From NCBI RefSeq assembly GCF_000368085.1, contig NZ_KB849239.1:3629467-3693466 (forward strand): DNA of 64,000 nt. Reading direction: 5' to 3'. Position numbers and translations under genes: made by a program. Shown here in pieces: positions 29,829 through 38,719 of the stretch. Every line of letters begins with the position of its first letter. The stretch's first letter is position 1. Source of the stretch: Acinetobacter nosocomialis NIPH 2119 (GTDB lineage: Bacteria > Pseudomonadota > Gammaproteobacteria > Pseudomonadales > Moraxellaceae). A model generated the notes under the pieces. It saw only the letters and a list, made by a program, of their open reading frames with translations. It made no database searches and had not been told where the DNA came from.

Positions 29829-30755
29829 ATGAATTTGGCTGATCGTGATGGTTTTATTTGGCAAGATGGACAATTAATTGATTGGCGTGATGCAAAGATT
29901 CACGTTTTAACCCATACACTACACTACAGTATGGGCGTATTTGAGGGTGTTCGTGCTTATGAAACTCCTAAGGGTACAGCAATTTTCCGTCTTCAAGACC
30001 ACACAAAACGTTTGTTAAATTCAGCAAAAATTTATCAAATGAAAGTACCGTTTGACCAAGCAGCGCTTGAGCAAGCACAAATCGATGTTGTTCGTGAAAA
30101 TAAATTAGCTTCTTGCTATTTACGTCCGCTTATTTGGATCGGTTCAGAAAAACTAGGCATTGCTGCAACAAATAACACTATTCATGCCGCAGTAGCAGCA
30201 TGGGCGTGGGGCGCATACCTTGGTGATGAAGCAATGGCTAAAGGTATTCGCGTTAAAACTTCATCATTTACTCACCACCATCCAAACGTGACCATGTGTA
30301 AAGCAAAAGCATCTGGTAACTACACATTATCAATTCTTGCTCACCAAGAAGTTGCGCACTCTGGTTACGATGAAGCAATGCTTATGGACCCACAAGGTTA
30401 TGTGTGCCAAGGTTCTGGTGAAAACGTATTCTTGATTAAAGATGGTGTTTTACATACTCCAGATATCGCTGGTGGTGCACTTGACGGTATTACACGTCAA
30501 ACTGTGATGACGATTGCTAGAGATCTTGGTTACCAAGTTGTTGAGCGCCGTATTACACGTGACGAATTCTATATTGCCGATGAAGCATTCTTCACAGGTA
30601 CTGCTGCTGAAGTTACACCAATCCGTGAATACGATGACCGTCAAATCGGTGCGGGTTGCCGTGGTCCAATTACCACTGAAATCCAAAAGACTTTCTTTGA
30701 TGCAGTTCAAGGTAAAAATCCAAAATATGAACACTGGTTAACTTACGTAAAATAA
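29829..30755 (+). CDS. ilvE: Branched-chain amino acid aminotransferase
   Basis: A 308-residue class IV PLP aminotransferase. Lys160 in CKAKASGNY is the Schiff-base lysine, HTLHYSMGVFEGVRAYE is the N-terminal signature, and GSGENVFLIKDGVL and TGTAAEVTPI bind the cofactor phosphate. It performs the last step of valine, leucine and isoleucine synthesis. ATG at 29829 has GGAG 7 bases upstream. It marks the left border of the outer-core locus. Confidence 0.97.
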   Translation: MNLADRDGFIWQDGQLIDWRDAKIHVLTHTLHYSMGVFEGVRAYETPKGTAIFRLQDHTKRLLNSAKIYQMKVPFDQAALEQAQIDVVRENKLASCYLRPLIWIGSEKLGIAATNNTIHAAVAAWAWGAYLGDEAMAKGIRVKTSSFTHHHPNVTMCKAKASGNYTLSILAHQEVAHSGYDEAMLMDPQGYVCQGSGENVFLIKDGVLHTPDIAGGALDGITRQTVMTIARDLGYQVVERRITRDEFYIADEAFFTGTAAEVTPIREYDDRQIGAGCRGPITTEIQKTFFDAVQGKNPKYEHWLTYVK

Positions 30756-30772
30756 GTTAATCCGTTAACATG

Positions 30773-30800
30773 AAAAGGCGAACATTGGTTTCGCCTTTTT
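30773..30800 (+). terminator. ilvE terminator
   Basis: Stem aaaaggcgaa / ttcgcctttt followed by T-rich sequence. It separates ilvE from the outer-core genes, which therefore need their own promoter or read-through. Confidence 0.85.
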
Positions 30801-30822
30801 ATTTTTTAGTTAGGGAGCTTTT

Positions 30823-31707
30823 ATGCATATTGTCTATGTCTCTGATGGTAAAGCAGGGCATCGTTCACAGGCTTTAGGCTTGTTTCAGGCAATGCAAAGA
30901 CAGCAGGCAAATGCAACTTTTGAAGAAGTTTCTATTAATGACTTGCCTATTATTTCCTTAATTAAAGCGCTTTTCTCTTCAAAAAATTCTCTACTTCAGC
31001 AAGCACCCGATTTCATATTTGGTGTCGGGAGCCATACGCACTTTCGTGTCTGGTTGCTGGGTAAAATTTTTAAAAAGGCGAAGACTGTTATTTTAATGAA
31101 GCCAAATTTACCTATTGCTTGGTTTGACTATGCTGTGATTCCAGAGCATGACGGTATTCTTTCAAATGAGCGCGTTATTGTTACGCGTGGAGCATTGAAT
31201 CCAATTCGTAATGAAAACCGACATCAGGCAGGCAGAATTTTAATTGCATTGGGTGGTTCATCTAAACGACATCAGTGGAACCATGAAAAAGTATTATTAA
31301 GTGTCCAAAAAATTGTTGAGTGTAATTCAAATTCTGAGATTATCCTGACCACCTCACGTCGTACTCCTGTAGGTTTCATTGATATTTTAAAACAACAAAG
31401 CTTTGCTAAGTGTTTGCAGATATTTCCAGTGGAGCAAACTCCTCAAGGCTGGATTTTTGAGGAAATGCAAAAGGCAGAAGCTGTGTGGGTAACCGAAGAT
31501 AGTGTTTCTATGATTTATGAGGCACTTACTGCAGGTTGCCGAGTCGGTGTGATTGCAATGGACAGACTCAAACAAGATCGTATTACCAATTCGGTTGATA
31601 TACTGCTAGAGAAAAAGTTAATAGCAAATGTGTTTGATATAAATTTGCTTCCTGAAGGGCAGGTCCTGCAGGAAGCGGATCGGGTCGTTTATCAGCTCAC
31701 TAAATGA
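30823..31707 (+). CDS. ELM1/GtrOC1-like protein, first gene of the outer-core locus
   Basis: A 294-residue protein of the mitochondrial-fission ELM1-like (DUF1022) family, a GT-B-like fold. It shows VSDGKAGHRSQALGL at the N-terminus, GVGSHTHF, VILMKPNLP, LIALGGSSKRHQW, TTSRRTP and the C-terminal WVTEDSVSMIYEALTAGC, where a GT-B enzyme binds nucleotide sugar. In the A. baumannii OC locus a gene in this position is treated as a glycosyltransferase; activity here is inference. GGGAG precedes the ATG. Its 3' end overlaps the convergent sulfatase gene by 16 bases. Confidence 0.7.
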   Translation: MHIVYVSDGKAGHRSQALGLFQAMQRQQANATFEEVSINDLPIISLIKALFSSKNSLLQQAPDFIFGVGSHTHFRVWLLGKIFKKAKTVILMKPNLPIAWFDYAVIPEHDGILSNERVIVTRGALNPIRNENRHQAGRILIALGGSSKRHQWNHEKVLLSVQKIVECNSNSEIILTTSRRTPVGFIDILKQQSFAKCLQIFPVEQTPQGWIFEEMQKAEAVWVTEDSVSMIYEALTAGCRVGVIAMDRLKQDRITNSVDILLEKKLIANVFDINLLPEGQVLQEADRVVYQLTK

Positions 31708-33281
31708 CATTGGCTGTCATCGTGACCTTTATCATAGTTGATGGTTTCTGATGTTGCTAAAATTTCTCTTGGATATGTTTTGAACTTCGAATTAAATAAC
31801 GATCTCTCTTGAGAAATGTTTTTACAGTGAATACCTCTCATATCTAAGAGTGTAGGTAATATATTAATTGAGCTGATTGCACTGCTTTGTTCTTTAGAAA
31901 GAGTACTCGCCATCTCTGGATGATGTTGCTTCCATGAGCTTGAACTCCACATAATTAAAGGGACATCAAAATTATTTTTCATATCTAAATGCAGTGAACT
32001 ATTTTCTTTACATTCTCCAAGGTTCAGTCCATGGTCAGATGTGTAAATTAAGTTGGCGTCCACATTGGTTGCTTTTAATTTTTGAATAACTTCATTGAGC
32101 AGATAGTCTGTATAAAGTACTGTATTGTCATACGTATCTTTAAACTTATTAAATTGCGGTGGATAGCGTTTTGTAAAATCAGCATGTGAGCCATAAAGGT
32201 GTAACACGATGAATTTATGATGTGTTTTTTCTGCCAATGCTCGATCAAATGATTTGAGTAGCTCCTCATCATAATGAGTTTCTAGTGAGGCTGAATATGA
32301 ATGTTGCGTCAAAAATTGGGTTTCTTGAGCAGAAGAGGCATACGCTGAAACAAGAGAATCATATTCTCCATATTGAGATTGTGCGCTAAACCAGTAAGTT
32401 TTGTAGCCTGCTGCATTGAAAGCATTCACAATAGAAGGGCTTAAATTATCAGTCCCGTTTAACTTTCCTGTTAATAAGGTCGGTACAGACTTACTGGTCA
32501 TATAAGAGCCTGAAATCGTATTATTAAATAACCATAAATCTTTCTTATATTTTTCTAGATAAGGCGTTGTATTATTTTTGGTATAGCCAAACAAACTTAA
32601 ACGGTCGCGTCGAGCACTTTCCCCAATAACTAGTACTGTAATGGTAGGGCGAGTTTCCTTAACTTGTGTACATTCAATTTCGTTTTGTGTGGCTATGAAA
32701 TCTTTTACTCGATTTACTTCAAGACTCGCTGCTGGTAAACCAAGAAGTAAATTTAAGGGGTAAGATTGTTTAAAATGGCGATATACATTTAGAAACCCTT
32801 GCTGATGATCAGGTGCTTTAAGGTAGCGTTGAATTGGCGAAAAAATAAGACATAACGCTAAAATGCGTAGCCATATTGGAGTGCTTAGTCTTTGATTTGG
32901 AATGAAATAATAAAAGAAAATCAAAGGAATGATGTAAGCAATAATCAAACCAATTGCTAAAGGAAGATCTAATGTCGATAAATAAACTTTGCCTTCAGTT
33001 GTAGAGCTGCCTAAAATTGTGAGCCACACTGAAATTTCAGTTGGGGCGTTATAGGTAATTTCATAGTACAGTGCAAAAGGGCTTAAAAGATAAATAGGTA
33101 AACTAAGCCAGAAAAAACGGCGGTAATGATAAATTAAAAAAACGAAAAAAATAAGCGGATATAAAGCTTTGAAAAAACCATCACTGGAAATAATGCATGA
33201 TGGAACAAGCAGCATAAAGCAATAAATAAAGAACCATAACTTTCCTGTTTTGAATCGAAAAATCACGCCAAGCTGTTCCAA
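31692..33281 (-). CDS. Phosphoethanolamine transferase-type membrane sulfatase
   Basis: A 529-residue inner-membrane enzyme. Five or so helices fill residues 15-150, followed by a periplasmic alkaline-phosphatase-fold domain. Glu221 in VLVIGESARRDR corresponds to the zinc-ligand Glu of EptA/MCR enzymes, Thr262 in SYMTSKSVPTLLTG to the nucleophile Thr, and TSDHGLNLGE supplies the Asp-His zinc ligands. The family moves phosphoethanolamine from lipid to a sugar or lipid A. Lying among core-sugar genes, it most plausibly decorates the LOS core, not lipid A. It is transcribed opposite to its neighbours. Confidence 0.82.
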   Translation of the reverse strand: MEQLGVIFRFKTGKLWFFIYCFMLLVPSCIISSDGFFKALYPLIFFVFLIYHYRRFFWLSLPIYLLSPFALYYEITYNAPTEISVWLTILGSSTTEGKVYLSTLDLPLAIGLIIAYIIPLIFFYYFIPNQRLSTPIWLRILALCLIFSPIQRYLKAPDHQQGFLNVYRHFKQSYPLNLLLGLPAASLEVNRVKDFIATQNEIECTQVKETRPTITVLVIGESARRDRLSLFGYTKNNTTPYLEKYKKDLWLFNNTISGSYMTSKSVPTLLTGKLNGTDNLSPSIVNAFNAAGYKTYWFSAQSQYGEYDSLVSAYASSAQETQFLTQHSYSASLETHYDEELLKSFDRALAEKTHHKFIVLHLYGSHADFTKRYPPQFNKFKDTYDNTVLYTDYLLNEVIQKLKATNVDANLIYTSDHGLNLGECKENSSLHLDMKNNFDVPLIMWSSSSWKQHHPEMASTLSKEQSSAISSINILPTLLDMRGIHCKNISQERSLFNSKFKTYPREILATSETINYDKGHDDSQCHLVS

Positions 33282-33391
33282 GTGTAAAAGCGCGATATCA
33301 TCCTATATTTTGATAACACGGTCTACATAAATTAAGGCATGATATAATATTTTAGTTCATCTCCAGAATTGATGGAATTATAGAGTTTAGA

Positions 33392-34420
33392 ATGAAAATA
33401 TTGCATATCGCAAATTTTGGCTTTAATAAACAAGGCGCGCATTTTTACTGTACAGACCGTAAAATTTCTGCCGGATTAATTGAAAATGGCCATTTCGTTT
33501 ATGATTTTAGTTTTCGTGATATGGCACGAATGGGGACGATTTTTAAAACAAAAAAATTGGGTGCCAATTGGGCCAACAAAGAAGTATTAAAAGTCGTCAA
33601 TAACATTGAACCCGATTTGGTGCTCATTGGACATAGTGACTTGATGAGTCCAGATGTTCTAAGACAAATTAAAGAATCTTATCCAAATACTAAAATTGCA
33701 TTTTGGTATGTTGATCCGCTTTATTTAGAGAGCAAACTTGGCTTTGTAAAAGCATTCTCCCCGTATTTAGACGCTATCTTTTGTACGACGGGTGGTGAGT
33801 ATTTACAGAAGTTAAAGCAGCCTCATTTAAGCGTAGCCTATCTGCCTAATGTGGGTCATCGTAACGTTGAAACACTACAGCAATTTTCAAACTCTAAGAC
33901 TGATAAGACATTTATTTTCTGCGGTGTGGTCTATAAAGAACCTGAACGTGAAAAATTCTTAAAAGATTTGGCAGATGCCCTGCAACAAGGTCATGTAAAC
34001 TATCAATATTATGGTTGTTTTGAGCAACCAGGTGTTTACGGTAAAGCTTATTATAAGGTTCTTTCTGAAACAAAAATGGGACTTAATTACTCACGTCGTA
34101 ATGATGTAACCTTGTATAGTTCTGACCGTATTGTACAGTTGACTGGTAATGGTTTACTCACCTTTAGTCCAAGAATTCCAGGTTTTGAGAAACTCTACAC
34201 TGAGCAGGAAGTGGTTTACTTTGATGATCAGTTTGATTTGGCTAAGAAGATCCAATTCTTTGATCAAAATCCAGAGCAGGCTGAAAAAATAGCGAAAGAG
34301 GGCTGGGAGAAAACGCGTAAATCTTTCAATGCTAAACGTATCACTCAATTTATGGTTGAGGTGACATTTAAGCAGCCCCTTTCAGAAAATTATGAATGGT
34401 CACATGAGGTTTATGCATGA
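33392..34420 (+). CDS. CgeB-like GT-B glycosyltransferase
   Basis: A 342-residue cytoplasmic GT-B enzyme with no membrane segments. Visible features are the MKILHIANFGFNKQGA start, the mid-protein linker FIFCGVVYKEPER, and the C-terminal donor-binding half with GLNYSRRND and FSPRIPGFEKLYTEQEVVYFDD, the pattern of Glyco_trans_1_2 (CgeB-type) proteins. The donor sugar is unknown. The stop overlaps the start of the deacetylase gene (ATGA), so they are translationally coupled. It corresponds in position to gtrOC2 of published OC loci, which I state with reserve. Confidence 0.75.
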   Translation: MKILHIANFGFNKQGAHFYCTDRKISAGLIENGHFVYDFSFRDMARMGTIFKTKKLGANWANKEVLKVVNNIEPDLVLIGHSDLMSPDVLRQIKESYPNTKIAFWYVDPLYLESKLGFVKAFSPYLDAIFCTTGGEYLQKLKQPHLSVAYLPNVGHRNVETLQQFSNSKTDKTFIFCGVVYKEPEREKFLKDLADALQQGHVNYQYYGCFEQPGVYGKAYYKVLSETKMGLNYSRRNDVTLYSSDRIVQLTGNGLLTFSPRIPGFEKLYTEQEVVYFDDQFDLAKKIQFFDQNPEQAEKIAKEGWEKTRKSFNAKRITQFMVEVTFKQPLSENYEWSHEVYA

Positions 34421-35172
34421 TGTGGTTTTTGTACGTTGCGGTAGGCCTATTAATACTTGCTGCACTGTTATATGTGCTGGGTAATTATACATTCTGGCTT
34501 CCGTTCCGTTCGAACAAACTACCACGCATAGTGATGTTGCATCAGGTTACCCCTAAGGATGCTGCCTCTGGTATGAACATGCCCCCTGAAAAGTTTGAAC
34601 AACTCTTACAGTTGTTGACGCGTAAAGGGGCTATCTTCTGCTTTGTTTCTGAGCTTGAACAATATCGGAATCAAAAGAATGTGGTTGCTTTAAGTTTTGA
34701 CGATGGCTTTATGGATAATTATCTTTATGCCTATCCATTACTTAAAAAATATAATGCAAAGGCAACCATTTATTTGGCAACGCAAATTGAAGGTATTGAA
34801 AAGCTCACTCACGATCAAATCCATGAAATGGCGAACTCTGGTTTGATTGAGTTCGGTGCGCATACTCAACATCATGTGAACTTGCTTAAGCTTGATGACC
34901 AAACGGCTTACAATGAGATGCTTCAGTCTAAGCGTGATGTTGAAGCATTAGTTGGAAAATGCCCTAGCTTTGCTTATCCATTTGGTCGTTTTAATGAAAA
35001 GCACCAGAAAATGGCCCAAGATATTGGCTTTAAAAATGCAGTATCGACTCGTAAAAAAATCGAAGCGTATGAAGCAGATAACCAATTTAATATTCCACGT
35101 GTCAGCACGCATGGTGCCATGAATGCTTTACAGATGCGTATCGCCCTTGCTAAAGGACGTTATAAGTTATGA
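34417..35172 (+). CDS. pda1: Polysaccharide deacetylase (CE4/NodB type)
   Basis: A 251-residue protein with one N-terminal membrane helix (WFLYVAVGLLILAALLYVLG) and a NodB domain. Motifs: VVALSFDDGFMDN with the catalytic Asp-metal Asp pair, EFGAHTQHHVNL with metal-binding His residues, and SFAYPFGRFN. It should remove an acetyl group from an N-acetyl sugar of the growing outer core. Group A OC loci of A. baumannii carry a deacetylase called pda1 here, hence the symbol. ATGA overlaps join it to both neighbours. Confidence 0.85.
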   Translation: MMWFLYVAVGLLILAALLYVLGNYTFWLPFRSNKLPRIVMLHQVTPKDAASGMNMPPEKFEQLLQLLTRKGAIFCFVSELEQYRNQKNVVALSFDDGFMDNYLYAYPLLKKYNAKATIYLATQIEGIEKLTHDQIHEMANSGLIEFGAHTQHHVNLLKLDDQTAYNEMLQSKRDVEALVGKCPSFAYPFGRFNEKHQKMAQDIGFKNAVSTRKKIEAYEADNQFNIPRVSTHGAMNALQMRIALAKGRYKL

Positions 35173-35936
35173 ATAAAATTCCATGTAGTGTTTATATTGT
35201 CACTTTAAATTGTGGTGCTTGGTTAGAGCGAACTTTGCAAAGTGTCAGTCAGTTTGATGAAGTTATTATTTTAGACTCAGGTAGTACTGATAATACTTAT
35301 GAAATTGCAAAGCGCTTTGAAAATACCCAAATTTCTCATCAAGACTGGCAGGGTTATGCTGGGCAAAAAAGTTTGGCCTTAGCAAAATGCCGAAATGATT
35401 GGGTACTCAATTTAGATGGCGACGAAGTCTTATCTAAGGAGTTAAAACAAGAGATTGTTGAGACTATTCAGCAGAACAAGCTTGATGCATTAATCACTCC
35501 AATTAATGATGTATTTTTAGGTGTCCCGAACAGTAAACATACTAAAAAACATGCAAAGGTGCGTTTTTTCCGTAAGTCTAAAGGGCATTATGATCTTGCC
35601 AATAAAGTCCATGAAAATGTAATTGTAGATGGTGAATCTCAGCGCGCTCAACACGATATTTATCATTATGGTGAGTCGAGTATTTTCGTTAAAGTCGAAA
35701 AAAATAACCAATATTCCAACTTAAAAGCATTAGAGAAATTCCAAAAAGGAAAGTCTCCAAGCATTGCAAAATTGGTTTTGGTGATGCCAGTGACTTTTAT
35801 GAAGTCTTATTTTATTCGCCGTAGTTTCTTAAATGGTTGGCGTGGTTTCGTAAATAGTATGATTAACGCGTTTTATGCATTTTTAAAAGAAGCCAAACTG
35901 TTTGAACAGACGATGAATAAAGATAAAAATAAGTAG
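35169..35936 (+). CDS. Family 2 glycosyltransferase (WaaE/KdtX-like)
   Basis: A 255-residue GT2 enzyme with the GT-A fold: N-terminal VYIVTLNCGAWLERTL, ILDSGSTDNT that binds the nucleotide, and the metal-binding DGDE within WVLNLDGDEVLS. It resembles the WaaE/KdtX group that adds glucose to heptose in LPS cores. The start overlaps the deacetylase stop by four bases. The 3' end is seven bases from the next start, so it belongs to the tight coupled cluster. Confidence 0.87.
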   Translation: MNKIPCSVYIVTLNCGAWLERTLQSVSQFDEVIILDSGSTDNTYEIAKRFENTQISHQDWQGYAGQKSLALAKCRNDWVLNLDGDEVLSKELKQEIVETIQQNKLDALITPINDVFLGVPNSKHTKKHAKVRFFRKSKGHYDLANKVHENVIVDGESQRAQHDIYHYGESSIFVKVEKNNQYSNLKALEKFQKGKSPSIAKLVLVMPVTFMKSYFIRRSFLNGWRGFVNSMINAFYAFLKEAKLFEQTMNKDKNK

Positions 35937-35943
35937 GCAATCT

Positions 35944-36978
35944 ATGAAAATTGTTCAGGTATTGGCAACTAGCGGTGGAGTTGGTGGTTTAGAGCAGCAC
36001 ACTTTTAATCTTGTTAATGAGCTTGCTTTAAATCATGAAGTACATGTGATTGCACATCCTTGCTATGTAGACAAGTTTAGCCAACAAGTACATTTTCATG
36101 CCGTTGATTTTGCACGTAGCCGTTGGAATATTTTTTTACTCTGGCAACTCAAAAATCTCATTCAACAGATCCAACCTGCTATTGTTCATGCACAAGCAGG
36201 AAAGGCGGCTGAACTGATTGCCCGAATTAAGCCATTTTTATCTGGCCCAAAGTTTGTAACGACCGTACACGGAACGAAAAAGAATAAGTCTGCTTATTTA
36301 GTAGGTGATGCCGTTATTGCGGTGAGCCAAGCCCTCACGCAAGGCATTCCAGAGTCTAAAGCACACGTAGTTTATAACGGTGTATATCCTCAGCCCGTAC
36401 TTACTGCTGAAAATAAACAAAAGCTACTTCAATTGATTCAAAAAGATGTTACTGAGCTAGACGCAAGCAAAAAAATTGTTATGTGTATTGGACGTCTAGA
36501 ACCAGTAAAAAATATCAGTTTATTGATTGAGGCGATGCAGCAGATCGATGCCAATTTATGGATTGTTGGTGATGGTTCACTTCGAGCAAGTTTGGAAAAG
36601 CAAGTAAGCGAATTGAGCATGCAAAATCGGGTCGCTTTTCTTGGCTTTAGAACTGATGCACGTGATCTGGTGCAATTGGCTGATATTGTGGTTTTATCAT
36701 CAGACCGTGAAGGTTTTCCACTTGTTATGGTTGAAGCTTTACAGGCTGATAAAGCAATGGCTTCAACCAAAGTGAACGGAGTGATCGAGTGGTTACCAGA
36801 ACAATATCTAGCCGAAATTGGAGATGCACAAAGTTTAGCAAAAGCGATTGAATATGCACTTCAACCTGAGGCTCAAAATGACTTCAGCCCACTATATGCA
36901 AAGGCCAAGGCTGAACTGACTGTACCAGCCATGGCTGAGCAGACGCTTAATATTTATAAAGGTTTGCTGAACACTTAA
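35944..36978 (+). CDS. Family 4 (group 1) glycosyltransferase
   Basis: A 344-residue GT-B enzyme. N-terminal ATSGGVGGLEQHTFNL is the acceptor-side glycine motif. The C-terminal half has IGRLEPVKNISLLIEA, VGDGSLRASLE, NRVAFLGFRTDARDLVQ and the SDREGFPLVMVEALQA nucleotide-sugar motif, typical of GT4. The acceptor is presumably the LOS core; the sugar cannot be read. The stop codon overlaps the convergent gene by four bases. Confidence 0.88.
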   Translation: MKIVQVLATSGGVGGLEQHTFNLVNELALNHEVHVIAHPCYVDKFSQQVHFHAVDFARSRWNIFLLWQLKNLIQQIQPAIVHAQAGKAAELIARIKPFLSGPKFVTTVHGTKKNKSAYLVGDAVIAVSQALTQGIPESKAHVVYNGVYPQPVLTAENKQKLLQLIQKDVTELDASKKIVMCIGRLEPVKNISLLIEAMQQIDANLWIVGDGSLRASLEKQVSELSMQNRVAFLGFRTDARDLVQLADIVVLSSDREGFPLVMVEALQADKAMASTKVNGVIEWLPEQYLAEIGDAQSLAKAIEYALQPEAQNDFSPLYAKAKAELTVPAMAEQTLNIYKGLLNT

Positions 36979-37865
36979 CTATTTTTTGGTGTAAGGCGGA
37001 TGGCATCAAGCACCACGAAGTTATCTTCGACATTAATTGTATGGCAACCGTCATCTGCCTGATTCCATTCTGGTAAAACCACTTCTAGTAATTTTTCTTC
37101 ATAAGCTGTCGGGCTCAGTTGAGTAATCGCTTTTAATTCGATATTGCCGCCATAACGTTTTAAAGAATCTTGGCTTGGTCGAACCAGTTGCCCTTTATAA
37201 ATAAAAGGTTTACCCGCCATACGGAACTGCTGACTGCCTCGGCATACTGGATTCATTGGATGCTCTTGCCAGTTAGGATTTAAAATATCTTCGGTAAAAA
37301 ATAAATCTAAACGGTCACCGAATTTCTTACAATCACGACGCGTTGAGGTAAAAAGATACCATAAGCCTTCATGGTAAAAAGGAGTGCTATCGACTGCTTC
37401 AATATTTTCGATAAGGTTAGAATGCTTTTCCCATTTCAACGGGAAATCAGTACATTTCCAAAGCTCAATAGTTTTGTTGGCAGAAGATTCAGGAACCATG
37501 TACCAAGTACTATTTATTTTAAATACGCAAGGATAGGATAGATGATAATCGAGTTTTAAGATTGTCTCAGGTGGTGTGTAGGTGCCATCCTTAAAGACTT
37601 CTAAAACAGAAAGGAAACCAACAGGATGCTCATCATCAACTTCTTCAAAGAAGATAAAATGACGATCATTTTCATAAGCATAAAAACTATCTGCAAAGGT
37701 AAACTTTCTAGGGGAGTGGATTTCAAAGAGTGATTCTAATTGCTCAAGTGTAGTAAAAGGTTGCTCTAACCAGCCAAAACGCATATACCAATGGGAGTCA
37801 AAAGTTTTTGCTTTTTTTGCTTGTTGGTACTTGTACCATTTTTTTTGGATTAGGCGATTTAGCAT
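36975..37865 (-). CDS. Beta-propeller protein, GIPC-transferase N-domain/glycosidase-like
   Basis: A 296-residue protein without signal peptide, rich in aromatic beta-strands. Repeats such as FIFFEEVDDEHPVGFLSVLE, TWYMVPESSANKTIELWKC, LWYLFTST and GNIELKAITQLSP match the domain named glucosamine inositolphosphorylceramide transferase N-terminal, a five-bladed-propeller, GH43-like fold. Outer-core loci annotate such a gene ghy (putative glycoside hydrolase). Whether it transfers or hydrolyses sugar is open. It runs opposite to the flanking transferase genes. Confidence 0.7.
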   Translation of the reverse strand: MLNRLIQKKWYKYQQAKKAKTFDSHWYMRFGWLEQPFTTLEQLESLFEIHSPRKFTFADSFYAYENDRHFIFFEEVDDEHPVGFLSVLEVFKDGTYTPPETILKLDYHLSYPCVFKINSTWYMVPESSANKTIELWKCTDFPLKWEKHSNLIENIEAVDSTPFYHEGLWYLFTSTRRDCKKFGDRLDLFFTEDILNPNWQEHPMNPVCRGSQQFRMAGKPFIYKGQLVRPSQDSLKRYGGNIELKAITQLSPTAYEEKLLEVVLPEWNQADDGCHTINVEDNFVVLDAIRLTPKNS

Positions 37866-37933
37866 TAAATTTTACACTCGATATAACTATAATTAGATAG
37901 ACTATCCCTGACTCATTTTAACATTTGAATGAA

Positions 37934-38689
37934 ATGAAAAAATATTTAATCAGTATTGAATCTACGAATAGTGAACGTTTAAAAAAGCTGTACTCTCAGC
38001 CAACATTTTACAAATATCGCGATGAATTTAAGCAATTTGGGGTTATAGGGAAAAATTTAAGTGTTAGTGAGTATTTTCAACAAGGTGTAGCTGGCAAGAA
38101 AAAACCGATGACGCCTGGTGAGCTTGGTTGTGCCATGTCTCATATTGCTGCTTTAAAAGATTTTTTAAGCTCCGATGAAGAATATGCAATTATTTTTGAA
38201 GATGATGTGATCGAAAGATTTGAAATTGATTTTCAAGATTTAGAAAAACACATCCGTTCTTTGAATTTAGGTCCTTGTTTTTTCCTAAGCTTGGGCGGTA
38301 TTCAAATGAAAATTTGCAACCGCGTTCGTGGAAAATTTTTACCTGAAGAATTATATAGCCAGAAAATTTTGAAAGTTGATTACGACTATCTTGAAAAACT
38401 TGCCTATGCTTATGCCTATGTTGTAGATCGTAAAATGGCACAAATGTTGGTTGATTATCATCAACCGATAAAAATTTATGATCACTGGCAGGGCCTTGTA
38501 GGACGAGGGGATTTTAGCTTCTATGTCAGCTTTTTATTCGATCATCCCATTATTGAAAATAATGATGCTTTAAGTTACTTAGAAAAGGAAAGGAGTCTAA
38601 TTACGCCTCTTTCTCAAGATGACAGTGATTTTTTACATTACTTAAGAGTTAAATTAAAGAAATATATACTTAATAAATATATAATTTAG
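37934..38689 (+). CDS. Family 25 glycosyltransferase (LOS core)
   Basis: A 251-residue enzyme of the GT25 family, the LpsA/LgtB-type LOS transferases. KYLISIESTNSERLKKL is the N-terminal GT25 signature, PGELGCAMSHIAALKD the acceptor motif, and IIFEDDVIERF contains the DxD metal-binding motif. Low predicted GC compared with glnE or aspS suggests acquisition. ATG at 37934 is preferred over a TTG three codons upstream, although neither has a strong ribosome-binding site. Confidence 0.85.
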   Translation: MKKYLISIESTNSERLKKLYSQPTFYKYRDEFKQFGVIGKNLSVSEYFQQGVAGKKKPMTPGELGCAMSHIAALKDFLSSDEEYAIIFEDDVIERFEIDFQDLEKHIRSLNLGPCFFLSLGGIQMKICNRVRGKFLPEELYSQKILKVDYDYLEKLAYAYAYVVDRKMAQMLVDYHQPIKIYDHWQGLVGRGDFSFYVSFLFDHPIIENNDALSYLEKERSLITPLSQDDSDFLHYLRVKLKKYILNKYII

Positions 38690-38719
38690 CCGTTTTTTTT
38701 AGGTTTTCTTACTAATTTT

